DNA of 64,000 nt from Sophora flavescens (taxonomy: Eukaryota > Streptophyta > Magnoliopsida > Fabales > Fabaceae). This document shows positions 14,832-26,300 of this stretch, in pieces. Under the pieces are notes generated by a model. It did not search any database. It saw only the letters and a program-made list of their open reading frames with translations, and had not been told where the DNA came from. Made by a program: the position numbers and the translations under genes. How positions within the stretch are numbered: the first letter of the stretch is position 1; each line of letters opens with the position of its first letter. The stretch covers positions 12,209,751 to 12,273,750 of the forward strand of contig CM061066.1 of the NCBI GenBank assembly GCA_030762895.1, read 5' to 3'.

Positions 14832-16514
14832 GAAGGAACATCATGGATAGCGCACGGATCCACGCCAGAGAACTTGGGACCCAATTTTACCTTGATTTTT
14901 GCCTAATTTAACAATTCTTGTGACACCTGAAATTGTAGGTATCTTCCTTATCTTTCTTGGGAATGCAAGATCACCAAAATCTGATATATGTAGCTCTAGT
15001 TATGCTCTGCGCAAGCCAACAAGGTCAGGATGAATGAAAAATCTGAAAATTAACAATTTTTAGCAATTAAGCCCAATAATGTAAAAGCAAAAACCAATAT
15101 TGTAAAAGTTGTCTAATTTTCGTCTCTCTCTGGCTTGTGTGACTGTAAACTACTATTTATGCTTATTAATCCTAGCCTAACCGTATACCAAATTAAGGGC
15201 CTCTGAATAAGATTTCCAACAAAATATCATATGCCTTAACTGGGTTTAAGATGAGTAAGTTAGGCCCATTTAAGTGAAGGAACATCATGGACTGCGCACT
15301 AATCCACGTCAGAGAACTCAGGACCCGATTTAGCCTTGATTTTGGCCTTAATTGACAATTCTTTTGAAACCTTAATTTGTAGGTCTCTTCCTTATCTTTC
15401 TAGGGACAGCAAGATGACCAAAATCTGATATCTGTAGCTCTAGTTATGCTCTGCACAAGACAACAAGGTTAGGAAGAGTGAAAATCCGAAAATTAACAAT
15501 GTTTAGCAATTAAGCCTAATAATGTATAAGCAAAAACAATGATTGTAAAAGTTGTCTAATTCCCGTCTCTCTATGGCCTGTGCTTCTGTAAACTGCTATT
15601 TATGCTTATTAATCCAGACCTCACCCTAGACCAAATTATGGACCTCTGAATAAGCTTTCCAACAACGTATCATATGCCTTAATTGGGCTTAAGATGAGCA
15701 AGTTAGGTCCATTTAAGTGAAGGAACATCATGGACTGCGCACTGATCCGCGCCAGAGCACTCGGGACCCATTTTAGCCTTGATTTTGACATAATTTGACA
15801 ATTCTTGTGAAACCTGATATTGTAGGTCTCTTCCTTATCTTTCTAGGGTCAGCAAGATCACCAAAATCCGATATCTGTAGCTCTAGTTATGCTTTGCGCA
15901 AGGTAACAAGGTCGGGATGAGTGAAAAATTCGAAAATTAACAATGTTTAGCAATTAAGCCCAATAATGTAAAAGAAAAAACAATGATTGTAAAAGTTGTC
16001 TAATTTCCGTCTCTATCTGGCTTGTGCAGCTGTAAACTGCTATTCATTCTTATTAATAATGACCTAACCCTAGACCAAATTAAGGGCCTCTGAATAAGTT
16101 TCCAACAAGGTATCATATGCCTTAATTGGGCTTAAGATGAGTAAGTTAGGCCCATTTAAGTGAAGGAACATCATGGACTGCGCACTGGTCCGCGCCAGAG
16201 AACTCGGGACCCAATTTAGCCATGATTTTGGCCTAATTTGACAATTCTTGTGATATTTGAAATTGTAGGTCTCTTCTTTATCTTTCTTGGGACAGCAAGA
16301 TCACCAAAATCCGATATCTGTAGCTCTAGTTATGCCCTGCGCAAGGCAACAAGGTCAGGATGAGTGAAAAATCCGAAAATTAACATTGTTTAGCAATTAA
16401 GCCCAATAATGTAAAAGCAAAAACCATTATTGTAAAAGTTGTCTAATTTCCGTTTCTCTCTGGCTTGTGCTACTGTAAACTGCTATTTATACTAATTAAT
16501 CCTGGCCTAACCCA

Positions 16515-18885
16515 CACTAGTGGAAATAATGTAATATACGGGAACGTTTTCCGTCTGTTTACCATATGTTTGATGTTAAAAATGAGGCAGTGGCAGTTTT
16601 GTAAATATTAAATCACTATTTGCGTCAGTTGTATAAAGAACTGACGTTAAAAGTGATTTTAACACTTCTAACGTCAGTTGTTTATACAACTGACGTTAAA
16701 TGTGTGATTTTTACGGCAATTAAATAAATAACTGACTTAAATAATTATGAAACTCATTTCTTTCGTTGTCATCTCCATATTGTCACTCTTAATGCAGATC
16801 ACTCCATATAGTGCAGTTTATTTCTAAACCTTTTTTTTAAACAAGTTTATTTTTAATGTTAATTAACTAGCTTGAATTAGTAAACAAATTCTTGTGTAAA
16901 CTAAAATAAATAAACACTTAACATAAAACAAGTTATATAAGTATAATCAAATCGTATCTCATTAAAGTGATTCATAAGTTACAATTACATGATTAAAAGA
17001 TAAAAAATTTCTGCAACATAGCACTAAAATATAAAAAAGTTTCTGCTTCAACATCATTTTCTTCTCGATCCCCGTCCTCAGAAACTCCAATGGATGCATC
17101 TCCTCCCTTACTTGAATTCCTTGATACTCCATCTGAATCCACAGTCACTTTGGAGCCAAAGCAGAGTGAAGGGATGGGATGAAATAAGGTGAGGGAATCA
17201 CATTACGTGATTCACCCAACCTTACCATCCATGTTACGTGATTTACTCAACCTCAAGTTTTTTTACCATTAAGACAGAGACCTTTAAGTCTAGGTATAGG
17301 AAGAAATAACAAAAGTCTCAGAGCCATTTTGTGAAGGAATAGAAAACACACGAAATATAGAGGAAAATAAGAGGTTGTATTACAGACTGATACAAAAGAA
17401 TGATACTTTATATAGAGAAGAGAGACTAGCTGATTTTCTAGAAAACTGATCTATAAACCTAATGCTCATTAAGAGCATTATAGGCTACAATGTGTATGGG
17501 TAAGTAGCACAGCAGTCATGGGTAAGTAGCAAAGTAGTCAAAGGAATGAATGTTTTTGCAGAAACTTATACACGTTTAACATCAGTTGTTTAATACAACT
17601 GACGTTAAAAGTGTTTTTAAAATATTTATTTTTAACGTCAGTTTTTTATACAACTGACGTTAAAAGTGTGATTTTTACTTCAATTAAATAAATAGCTGAC
17701 GTAAATAATCCTATATCCCTATCTGAAATGCCCTGTTGTCACTCTTAACACAGGCAATCCATATATATAGTGCAGTTTATTTCTAAACTTTTTTTTTAAA
17801 CAAGTTTATTTTTAATCTTAATTAGTTAGCTTGAATTAGTAAACAAATTCTTGTGCAAATTAAAATAAATAAACACTTAACATAAATTAAGTTATATATG
17901 TATAATCAAATCGTATCTCATTGAAGCGATTCATAAGTTACAATTACATAATTAAAAGATAAAAAATTTCTGCAACATAGCCCTAAAATATAAAAAAGTT
18001 TCTGCTTCAACGTCATTTTCTTCTCAGTCCTGTCCTCAGAAATTCCAATGGATGCAAAGTTTCAGCTTCAACATCATTTTCTTTTCAGTCCTGTCCTCAG
18101 AAACTCCAATGGATGGATCGATGCATCTCCTCCCTCACTTGAATTCCATGATGCATCGTGAATCCACAGTCACTAGCAGCGAAAGCAAAGTGGAAGGGAT
18201 CTTTGCATGACCTCCTTCACTGGAATTCCTTGATGCATCGTCTTGAATCCACAGTCACTTGGGGCCAAAGCAGAGTGAAAGGGATGGTTGGGATGAAATA
18301 AAGTGAGTAAATCACATTACGTGATTTACACAACCTTACCATCCATGTTACGTGATTTACTCAACCTCGGAAGTTTTTTGACCATTAGGACTGAGACCTT
18401 TAAGTCTAGGTATAGGAAGAAATAACAAAAGTCTCAGCCATTTTGTGAAGGAATAGAAAACGCACGAAATATAGAGGAAAAGAAGAGGCTGTATTACAGA
18501 CTGATACAAAAGAATGGTACTTTATATAGATAAGAGAGAGACTAGCTGATTTTCTTGAAAACTGATCTATAAACTTAATGCTCATGGGTAAGTAGCACAG
18601 TAGTCAAAGGAATTAATGTTTTTGCAGAAACTTATACACTTTTAACGTCAGGTATCTTCATCAACTGACGTTAAAAGTGTTTTTAAATAAAAAATATTTA
18701 TTTTTAACATCAGTTGTTTAATATAACTGACGTAAAATGTTGTTTTATTTTTTATTTTTGATTATAACGTAAACAATGACTTTTAACGTCGGTTTCTTAA
18801 GACAACAGACGTTAAATAGATTACCTTTAACGTCAGTTGCTACAAACAACTGACGTAAAATGTTGTTTTATTTTTGGTTTTTGAT
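16515..18885 (+). repeat. CACTA copy 1 left subterminal region with three motif clusters and a 959-bp tandem duplication
   Basis: The motif AACGTCAGTTGT and its inverse ACAACTGACGTT occur in clusters at about 16622-16740, 17576-17705 and 18640-18860, often as inverted pairs. Such subterminal motifs are the binding sites of the TNPA-type protein in characterised CACTA elements; here that role is inferred. The sequence between clusters is a direct duplication: GTGCAGTTTATTTCTAAAC occurs at 16811 and 17770 (offset 959), followed by parallel text through the ATTACGTGATT pairs near 17203 and 18318. The second unit carries an additional short duplication at about 18000-18115. No open frame of note is present. 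Confidence 0.85.
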
Positions 18886-19567
18886 TATAACGTTTACACC
18901 CGCGCGTCTTCTGCACTTCGCTCTGTACGTCTCTGTTTTTCTCTTTCAAGCTCACTCTCACTCTCAACTCTCACTCTCACTCTCACTCTGCCCTAATCGC
19001 GAGCTCATCTCCACCGCAACCACCGCGAGGGCTTCTTCCCCACCACCGTGAGGTACACTCTTAACCCTAACTCTGTCTTTCCCGCTCATTCTTTGCAATA
19101 ACTTGACATCTCTCTTTCCCCTTCCCGCACACTAACTCTCCTGTCCCTCTGCTCTCAGTAACCACATCGAACGTTGGCCACCACGCGAGCACCTATTTCT
19201 GGTGAGTCTTTAGGGAAGATTTTTTTATGTTTGGTTTTGAGTGTATGTTGAAACTGTAGTCTCTGTAGTTGAAACTTGAAACTATGAGTTTGAGTTGTTT
19301 GGAATGTCTCTATTTCTGGTCGTGGGTTTTGTGTTTTCTCTTGTTTTTCTTCTGCTACCATGACCTATTTCAAAATGGGAAGAAATTTAGAGTTGCTTGT
19401 AGCATGTGACATCAACAATATATTGCTCATTGGAATTCTGTTTTGTTAATTTATCTTCATCTGCTTGTTTCTTTTCTGTCTTAAGAATCCTGAAAATGGT
19501 GTAAATTTGAAATAATTTTTAAACGCCTTGGATATATGTTTTGTATATCTACAAAACCTATCTAGCT
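18886..19567 (+). promoter_or_regulatory. CACTA copy 1 transcript leader (probable 5' UTR with introns)
   Basis: After the last motif cluster the base composition changes to pyrimidine-rich sequence with a CTCTCA-type microsatellite (about 18950-18989) and a GC-rich block to 19051. Candidate splice signals are GAG|GTACAC at about 19053, CTCTCAG| at 19158 and TCTG|GTGAGT at 19201, leaving a 43-base leader exon. An acceptor TATCTAG then lies just before the ATG at 19568. This layout suggests a spliced leader for the transposase transcript. It is inferred from signals only; no TATA box was assigned. Confidence 0.4.
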
Positions 19568-19780
19568 ATGGATCATAGTTGGATGGTTTGTAAGCGCACT
19601 AGTGCTGAGTATTTGAAGGGGTGGGAGAATTTATAGAATTTGCTTAAAGGAATGTTCCTAATAGTAATGGAATGTTCTGTTGTCCTTGTGTCAAGTGTTT
19701 GAATACGAGGAAATGTGCGGTGAAGGATATACGTACTAATTTGATTTGTGAAGGGATTTGCTTGAGTTATACATCTAGTG
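19568..19780 (+). pseudogene. Transposase-associated (Transpos_assoc) domain stub, copy 1
   Basis: ATG at 19568 opens MDHSWMVCKRTSAEYLKG and then, one base out of frame, FIEFA and a CPCVKCLNTRK-like segment. This is the short zinc-binding-like domain (PF13963) normally found at the N-terminus of CACTA TNPD transposases. In the family the segment reads approximately KGVEEFIEFA; here one G is missing in TTGAAGGGGTGGGAG, so translation stops about 20 residues in. The rest of the transposase is absent: after about 70 residues the sequence runs straight into the intron before the TNPA gene. Copy 2 has the same missing base, so this lesion predates the duplication. Family recognised by eye. Confidence 0.65.
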
Positions 19781-19876
19781 TAAGTTTACATGTTATATAC
19801 TATCTTTAGTCCTTCTTTTTAATGTAAGTTTATAATGTTACAACCCTCTATTTTATCATTTCTTTTGTCCATACAG

Positions 19877-22688
19877 ATATCACAGGCTCATAGGAAACGG
19901 GGTAGAGGAGCCACGTCGTTGAAGAAACTAGAGACGGAGATGCAAAGCGGACAGAAGCTTGAGGTGTCCTTCGATGCTAATCTAAATGCCCAGGGACCCC
20001 GTGCTAAAGAATTTAATAAGTGGTTGTTTCTACAAGCGAAGCAGCACGTAAGCATCAACTACAACCACTGGAATGACGTTCCACAGAACGTTAAGGATCA
20101 GATTTGGGAGGCTATCACGGTATTTTACCTTTACATTCATTTGATTTAAATTATTAGATAATTATCCGAGTTATAATCCATCCAGTTGTTATGTATTTAA
20201 TGTGTAGGTAGCTTGGACTGTGCCAAATGACGAGGATCATCGTCATAAATGTATGAAAATGGCATCAAAGCATTGGAATGGGTTCAAGCATGATCTTACC
20301 AGGTACTATGTATCTGGGAAGAAGCGTCTTGATAAAATGTTCTCGGATTATCCCTGGATTGACATGATACTTGGGATATGTTTACTAGGAGTCGACAGGA
20401 TGGAGAATTTCAGGTTTGTTGATTAAGTTAATTTTGTATGCTTCTTATAGATCATTTAACTGTATTTAATTATGTGTTTTTGTTTGAATAGGCTAAGGCA
20501 GATAAGGGTCGGCAGAATCAGGCGAAGAACGTTCATCGCCACACCATGTCTCAGGGTGGGTACCAGACTCGGATCAAGGAGATGATGGCGGATAGGCTGA
20601 GGGTGAAGCAGGAAGAGCACTCTACTAGGATTGAAAGAGGAGAGGTGCCTGAGGGCACACCATCAAGTCCTCCGTCAGACATCGACCGCGAGGATGTCTG
20701 GTTAGGCCGGCCGTATTACAAAGACGGGATCTTTTAAAGTTGATGCCACTCGCGAAGTGGCAGATAAGATTATTGTAAGTAAATAATTAACTTGATTTCA
20801 ATTGATATTTGTATAGATATTTTTAACACTTTTCACTTGCACGTTTTTTCATTTTTTCATTGTAGGTGGATCTTAAAGCAAAATCCTCCCAGGGCACATT
20901 CGTCCCTTCTGGACGGCGGGACGTCTTGATGATTGCTCTAGGCAAGAAAGACCATGCTGGTCGGGTTATCAGTGTTCCTGGGAACGTGACCATCAAAGAA
21001 TATTATGGCAAGTCTGCTTCACGAAAGCGGGTGGTCAATGAAGCATCAATTTTGCATGACATTACTCAGCACCTCATGTCCAACCCTGCTATTACAACAC
21101 ATCTGATGCAAAGATTAATATCCAACCCAGAATTCAAGCAGGCGCTTGCCAGAGAGCTTTCCTCCGTCGGTTCATCCCAGGACGCTGCAGGGCATGCTAA
21201 CCCTTCACATGTGAGCACAAAAGAGAGTTATAGTAGGGCACATGTGGAGGATGATGAGTTGGAAGCTAGGGAGAGGGAGTTGGAAGTCCAACGCAATGAG
21301 CATGAGTTGGAAATGAAAAGGTGTGAGCTTGAGTTGGACTTCAAACGACGTGATCTCGAAATGTTAACAAAGGTATGTATTCATTATTAATGTCCAAATT
21401 AGTCAAATAATTACTTGTGTTTTTTTTAATTATCAACAACTTATCTATTTTATTTTTCCTAAATTGAAGGCCAAGTCGACGTCGTGTCGTCGTCACCCTG
21501 TCACTCGTTTGTTCTCACTTGGTGAGGATTATGCGTTTGAGATTTTTGAATGTCCATTGGAGCACGATGGATGGGTGGCACGCCCAGATCAACAGAGGAT
21601 ATTTTCCTTCTGTGGTGAAGAACAAGGGAACGCTTGCAGAAATAACGTCTGGATGGCCAGCACGGATTTGAGTCTCTGGTGCACGTAAGTTAATTTCAAA
21701 TTTATAACTTATTTATTTTTGGTATTTTTCCATTTAATAGTTTATTTTAATTTCAATATATATATTATGTAATTAACATCCACACCTTTTCATATCATAG
21801 GTATCTCCATCGTCTTTAGCTTGATAAGGGCGTTGCATCAGTTTACGGCTTCTTAGAGCCATCAGTCCTTCTGCCCCAATTCTTTGGTGGTGATGCATTT
21901 AGTAAATACATAGGGAACTTGTTGGGAGACAATCGGGAATAATTATATCTGGCTCCCGACTGTATGAAAAACCATTGGCAGTTGTTCGTACTTCACCCGT
22001 CTAGGCATACTGTCATATTCTTATGCTCTCTCCACCAAAGGCCGCCACAGGAGGTGGTGGAAGCTGTAAATAAGTAAGTAACTAATTTTAAATTTAATTT
22101 ACGTTTTAATATTAGTTGTTTTTAGTTTAATACACATATGATATATGAATTTGTTAATTGACATGATTATTTGTTTATGATAGCGCGCTGAAGGCGAGTA
22201 GCATAAGTTGCGCCAATGGGAGAAGTAGGGCTTCTAAGGCTAAAGCAAATCCTGAATGGACCTACCTCAATGTTTGGTAGTTTACTTATCAAATAATTAA
22301 TATTATAATTACTAATTTATATGTATATTCAACTGACATTGAAATTAATTTTGTTTGTAGTCTCGATTTCAAATTGACGGGTGGTCGTGCGGCTATTATG
22401 TGATGCTTCATATGCTGAACATAGTCTCTGCATCTATTACGGATGGATGGAATAAGATAATATTTAAACAACTTATTAAATTATATATTATAGTTTTGAA
22501 GATGACTTGCGTTAATGTTATTGTTATTATTTGAACATGTGTAGGCATTTAACGACCAATCGCCTCTTGAAGAAGATGAGTTTAAAGACTTGAGGATGCG
22601 CTTCGCTGAATTCTTCTTCAAGTATGCGACTGAAAAAAGAATTGACAAGTTACCTCCGCAATACTTAGATGAATACTTTTTTTGTTAG
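19877..22688 (+). pseudogene. TNPA-like Transposase_24 protein with Ulp1-like C-terminal domain, broken, copy 1
   Basis: Exons read from splice signals: 19877-20119, 20208-20413, 20492-20774, 20866-21372, 21470-21684, 21801-22073, 22184-22271, 22361-22456 and 22545-22688. The first three carry a Transposase_24 (Ptta/En/Spm) domain, with GRGATSLKKLE, HWNDVPQNVKDQIWEAIT and MSQGGYQTRIKEMMADRL. The 20866 exon ends in a charged coiled coil (EDDELEARERELEVQRNEHE). The last exons form a C48/Ulp1-type cysteine protease fold with NHWQLFVLHP (His) and DGWSCGYYVM (Cys). In known CACTA elements the TNPA part binds subterminal motifs. Lesions: the ATG exon seen in copy 2 (30753-30836) is deleted; frameshift near 20365; extra G near 20705; stops near 21817 and 21939; splice donor GT to AT at 22457. 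It cannot make the full protein. Confidence 0.8.
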
Positions 22689-22765
22689 ACATTAGAAACT
22701 AATTAATAACATGGATATATATATCCTTAGATTGGTAGTTTTGTTTTTAGACATTAGAGACTAAA

Positions 22766-22851
<86 letters not shown>

Positions 22852-23055
22852 TTGTAGATAGTTATGTTTTTCCTATACATGAGTTTTGGTTTTAAGTCCC
22901 CCCATTGTTCCTTTGTATATTTCTTTTCTTTTTGTTAATATTGAAATTTAAGGGTAGTGTTTGGTTCAGTAATGTGTGTGATATTCTGTGTTACTGGGAT
23001 ATTTACTGAAAGCAGGGATAGCTGAGGGGAGTGATGTTTTAAAACTGAATTTAAA
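22689..23055 (+). repeat. CACTA copy 1 3' flank with (TA)n microsatellite
   Basis: Non-coding sequence between the gene's stop and the right subterminal repeats. A pure TA dinucleotide run of about 40 units occupies 22768-22850. Copy 2 has a much shorter run at the same place plus a second short run, so the tract has changed length since duplication. The remainder is AT-rich 3'-untranslated-type sequence with nothing further recognised. Confidence 0.9.
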
Positions 23056-23388
23056 AAAAAATCTATTAACGTCAGTTGTATCAAACAAATGACGTTAATA
23101 TTATTTTATAAAATATACAGTACACTATTAACGTCAGTTGTATTAGGAAACTCACGTTCAAAATAAAAACTTTAACATCAGATCTTTAACACAACTGACG
23201 ATAGTTTGAACAATATTAACGTCAGTTGTGTTAAAGAATTAACGTTAATAGTTTTATATTAAACGTCAGTTGTTTAAACAACTGACGTTAAATACAAAAC
23301 TATTAACGTCAGCTGTATTTACGTCAGACAATATTCTGACGTATAAAATCAATTTTAACTGACGTAAAAAGCCCTTATTCCACTAGTG
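23056..23388 (+). repeat. CACTA copy 1 right subterminal repeats with a 28-bp perfect palindrome
   Basis: About a dozen copies of ACGTCAGTTGT or its inverse lie between 23064 and 23375, mostly as inverted pairs separated by short spacers. At 23262-23289 two facing copies meet to form a perfect 28-bp palindrome whose half-site is AACGTCAGTTGTTT. The block ends in the terminal repeat CACTAGTG at 23381-23388. The arrangement matches the TNPA-binding subterminal regions of CACTA elements. Confidence 0.85.
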
Positions 23389-26300
23389 ACAAGACCAAAT
23401 TAAGGGCCTCTGAATAAGCTTTCCAACAAGGTATCATATGCCTTAATTGGGCTTAAGATGAGTAAGTTAGGCCTATTTAAGTGAAGGAACATCATGGACT
23501 GCGCACTGATCCGCGCCAGAGCACTCGGGACCCAATTTAGCCTTGATTTTGACCTAATTTGACAATTCTTGTGAAACCTGATATTGTAGGCCTCTTCCTT
23601 ATCTTTCTAGGGACAACAAGATCACCAAAATCCGATATCTGTAGCTCTAGTTATGCTCTCCGCAAGGTGACAAGGTCAGGATGAGTGAAAAATCCAAAAA
23701 TTAACAATGTTTAGCAATTAAGCCCAATAATGTAAAAGCAAAAACAATGATTGTAAAAGTTGTCTAATTTCCGTCTCTCTCTGGCTTGTGTGGCTGAAAA
23801 TTGCTATTCATTCTTATTAATCATGGCCAATTCGTAGACCAAATAAAGGGCCTCTGAATAAGCTTTCCAACAAGGTATCATATGCCTTAATTGGGCTTAA
23901 GATGAGTAAGTTAGGCCCATTTAAGTGAAGGAACCTGATGGACTGCGCACTGATCCGCACAAGACAACTCGGGACCCAATTTAGCCTTGATTTTGGCCTA
24001 ATTTGACAATTCTTGTGAAACCTGAAATTGTAGGTCTCTTCCTTATCTTTCTAAGGACAGAAAGATCACCAGAATCCTATATTTGTAGCTCAAGTTATGC
24101 TCTGCGCAAGGCAACAAGGTCAGGATGAGTGAAAAATCCGAAAATTAACAATGTTTAGCAATTAAGCCCAATAATGTAAAAGGAAAAACAATGACTGTAA
24201 AATTTATCTAATTTCATACTCTCTCTAGCTTGTACGACTGTAAACTGCTCCTTATGCTTATTAATCCTGGCCTAACCCAAGACCAAATTAAGGGCCACTG
24301 AATAAGCTTTCCAACAATGTATCATATGCCTTAATTGGGCTTAAGATGAGTAAATTAGGCCCATTTAAGTGAAGGAACATCATGAATTGCACACTAATCT
24401 GCGCCTGAGAACTCAGGACCCGATTTAGCCTTTATTTTGGCCAAATTTGACAATTCTTGTGAAACCTGAATTTGTAGGTCTCTTCCTTATCATTTTAGGG
24501 ACAACAAGATCACCTAAATCCGATATCTGTAGCTCTGGTTATGCTCTGCACAAGAAAACAAGGTTAGGATGAGTGAAAAATCCGAAAATTTACAATGTTT
24601 AGCAATTAAGCCCTATTAAGCCCAATAATGTAAAAGCCAAAACAATGATTGTAAAAGTTGTCTAATTCCCGTCTCTCTCTGGCTTGTGCGGCTGTAAACT
24701 GCTATTTATGCTTATTAATCATGACCTAACCCTAGAACAAATTAAGGGCCTCTGAATATGCTTTCCAACAAGGTATCATATGCCTTAACTGTGCTTAAGA
24801 TAAGTAAGTTAGGCCCATTGAGGTGAAGGAACACCAAGGACTGCGCACTGATCCGCACCAGAGAACCCGGGACCCAATTTTGCCTTGACTTTTGGCCTAA
24901 TTTGACAATTGTTGTGAAACCTGAAATTGTAGGTGTCTTCCTTATCTTTCTAGGGACAGCAAGATCACCAAAATCTGATATCTGCAGCTCTAGTTTTGCT
25001 CTACGCAAGGCAACAAGGTCAGGATTAGTGAAAAATCCGAAAATTAACAATGTTTAGCAATTAAGAACAATAATGTAAAAGCAAAAACAATGATTTTAAA
25101 AGTTGTCTAATTTTCGTCTCTCTTTAGCTTGTGCGGCTGTAAACTGCTATTTATGCTTATTAATCCTGACCTAACCTTAGACCAAATTAAGGGCCTCTGA
25201 ATAAGCTTTCCAACAAGGTATCATATGCCTTAATTGGGCTTAAGATGAGTACGTTAGGCCCATTTAAGTGAAGGAACATCATGGATTGCGCACTGATCCG
25301 CAACAGAGAACTCGGGACCCACTTTAGCCTTGATTTTGGCCTAATTTGACAATTCTTGTGAACCCTGAAATTGTAGGTCTCTTCCTTATCTTTCTAGGGA
25401 CAACAAGATCACCAAAATCTGATATTTGTAGCTCTAGTTATGCTCTACGCAAGGCAACAAGGTCAGGATTAGTGAAAAATCCGAAAATTAACAATGTTTA
25501 GCAATTAAGCCGAATAATGTAAAAGCAAAAACAATGATTGTAAAAGTTGTCTAATTTCCGTATCTCTCTGGCTTGTGCGGCTGTAAAATGCTATTCATTC
25601 TTATTAATAATGACCTAACCCAAGACCAAATTAAGGGCCTCTGAATAAGCTTTCCAACAAGGTATCATATGCCTTAATTGGGCTTAAGATGAGTAAGTTA
25701 GGCCCATTTAATTGAAGGAACCTGATGGACTGTGCACTGATCCGCACAAGAGAACTCGGGACCCAATTTAGCCTTGATTTTGGCCTAATTTGACAATTCT
25801 TGTGACACCTGAAATTGTAGGTCTCTTCCTTATCTTTCTAGGGACAGCAAGATCACCAAAATCCGATATCTGTAGCTCTAGTTATGGTCTACGCAAGAAA
25901 ACAAGGTCAGGATGAGTGAAAAATCCGAAAATTTACAATGTTGAGCAATTAAGCCCAATTAAGCCCAATTAAGCCCAATAATGTAAAAGCCAAAACAATG
26001 ATTGTAAAAGTTGTCTAATTCTCGTCTCTCTCTGGCTTGTGCGACTGTAAACTGCTATTTATGCTTACTAATCATGACCTAACCCTAGAACAAATTAAGG
26101 GCCTCTGAATAAGCTTTCCAACAAGGTATCATATGCCTTAATTGGGCTTAGGATAAGTAAGTTAGGCCCATTGAGGTGAAGGAATATCATCGATCACACT
26201 GATCCTCACCAGAGAACTTGGGACCCAATTTAGCCTTGATTTTGGCCTAATTTGACAATTCTTGTGAAACCTGAAATTGTAGGTCTCTTCCTTATCTTTC

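Larger units (their letters stand above)
816..16514 (+). repeat. Satellite array A, 444/454-bp monomers (about 35 copies)
   Basis: Head-to-tail monomers. The marker GAAGGAACATCATGGA recurs at 1151, 1605, 2049, 2503, 2957, 3411, 3865 and 4309, giving spacings of 454 or 444 bp. The 10-bp difference is a single or doubled CCCAATTAAG in the TTAAGCCCAATAATG stretch. Landmarks in each unit are CTCGGGACCCAATTTAGCC, GATCACCAAAATCCGATAT, CTCTAGTTATGCTCTGCGC, CTAACCCTAGACCAAATTA and GGTATCATATGCCTTAATTG. The first unit is truncated: the marker at 865 is only 286 bp before the next, with a join near 1107. No gene lies inside; the short ORFs are the monomer read through. The monomer is much longer than the usual 160-180 bp of plant centromeric satellites. 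Confidence 0.97.
16515..23388 (+). mobile_element. CACTA (En/Spm) transposon, copy 1, non-autonomous
   Basis: The element spans 6874 bp and starts CACTAGTGGAAATAATG. It ends CCCTTATTCCACTAGTG, whose reverse complement begins CACTAGTGGAA, so the terminal inverted repeats share 11 bp. The left flank is CCA (16512-16514) and the right flank ACA (23389-23391), a 3-bp target duplication with one change; 3 bp is the CACTA norm. Removing the element rejoins CTAACCCA with AGACCAAAT of the satellite. Inside are subterminal ACGTCAGTT motifs, a long internal duplication, a leader, a transposase N-terminal stub and a broken TNPA/Ulp1 gene. The DDE transposase (TNPD/Transposase_21) is absent, so the element could not move by itself. 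Confidence 0.95.

Noticed and set aside
17050..18300. Possible captured gene fragment in the CACTA left region (ATGGATGCATCTCCTCC text)
   Set aside because: No open frame survives beyond about 60 residues, and the text is explained by internal duplications; no protein family was recognised.
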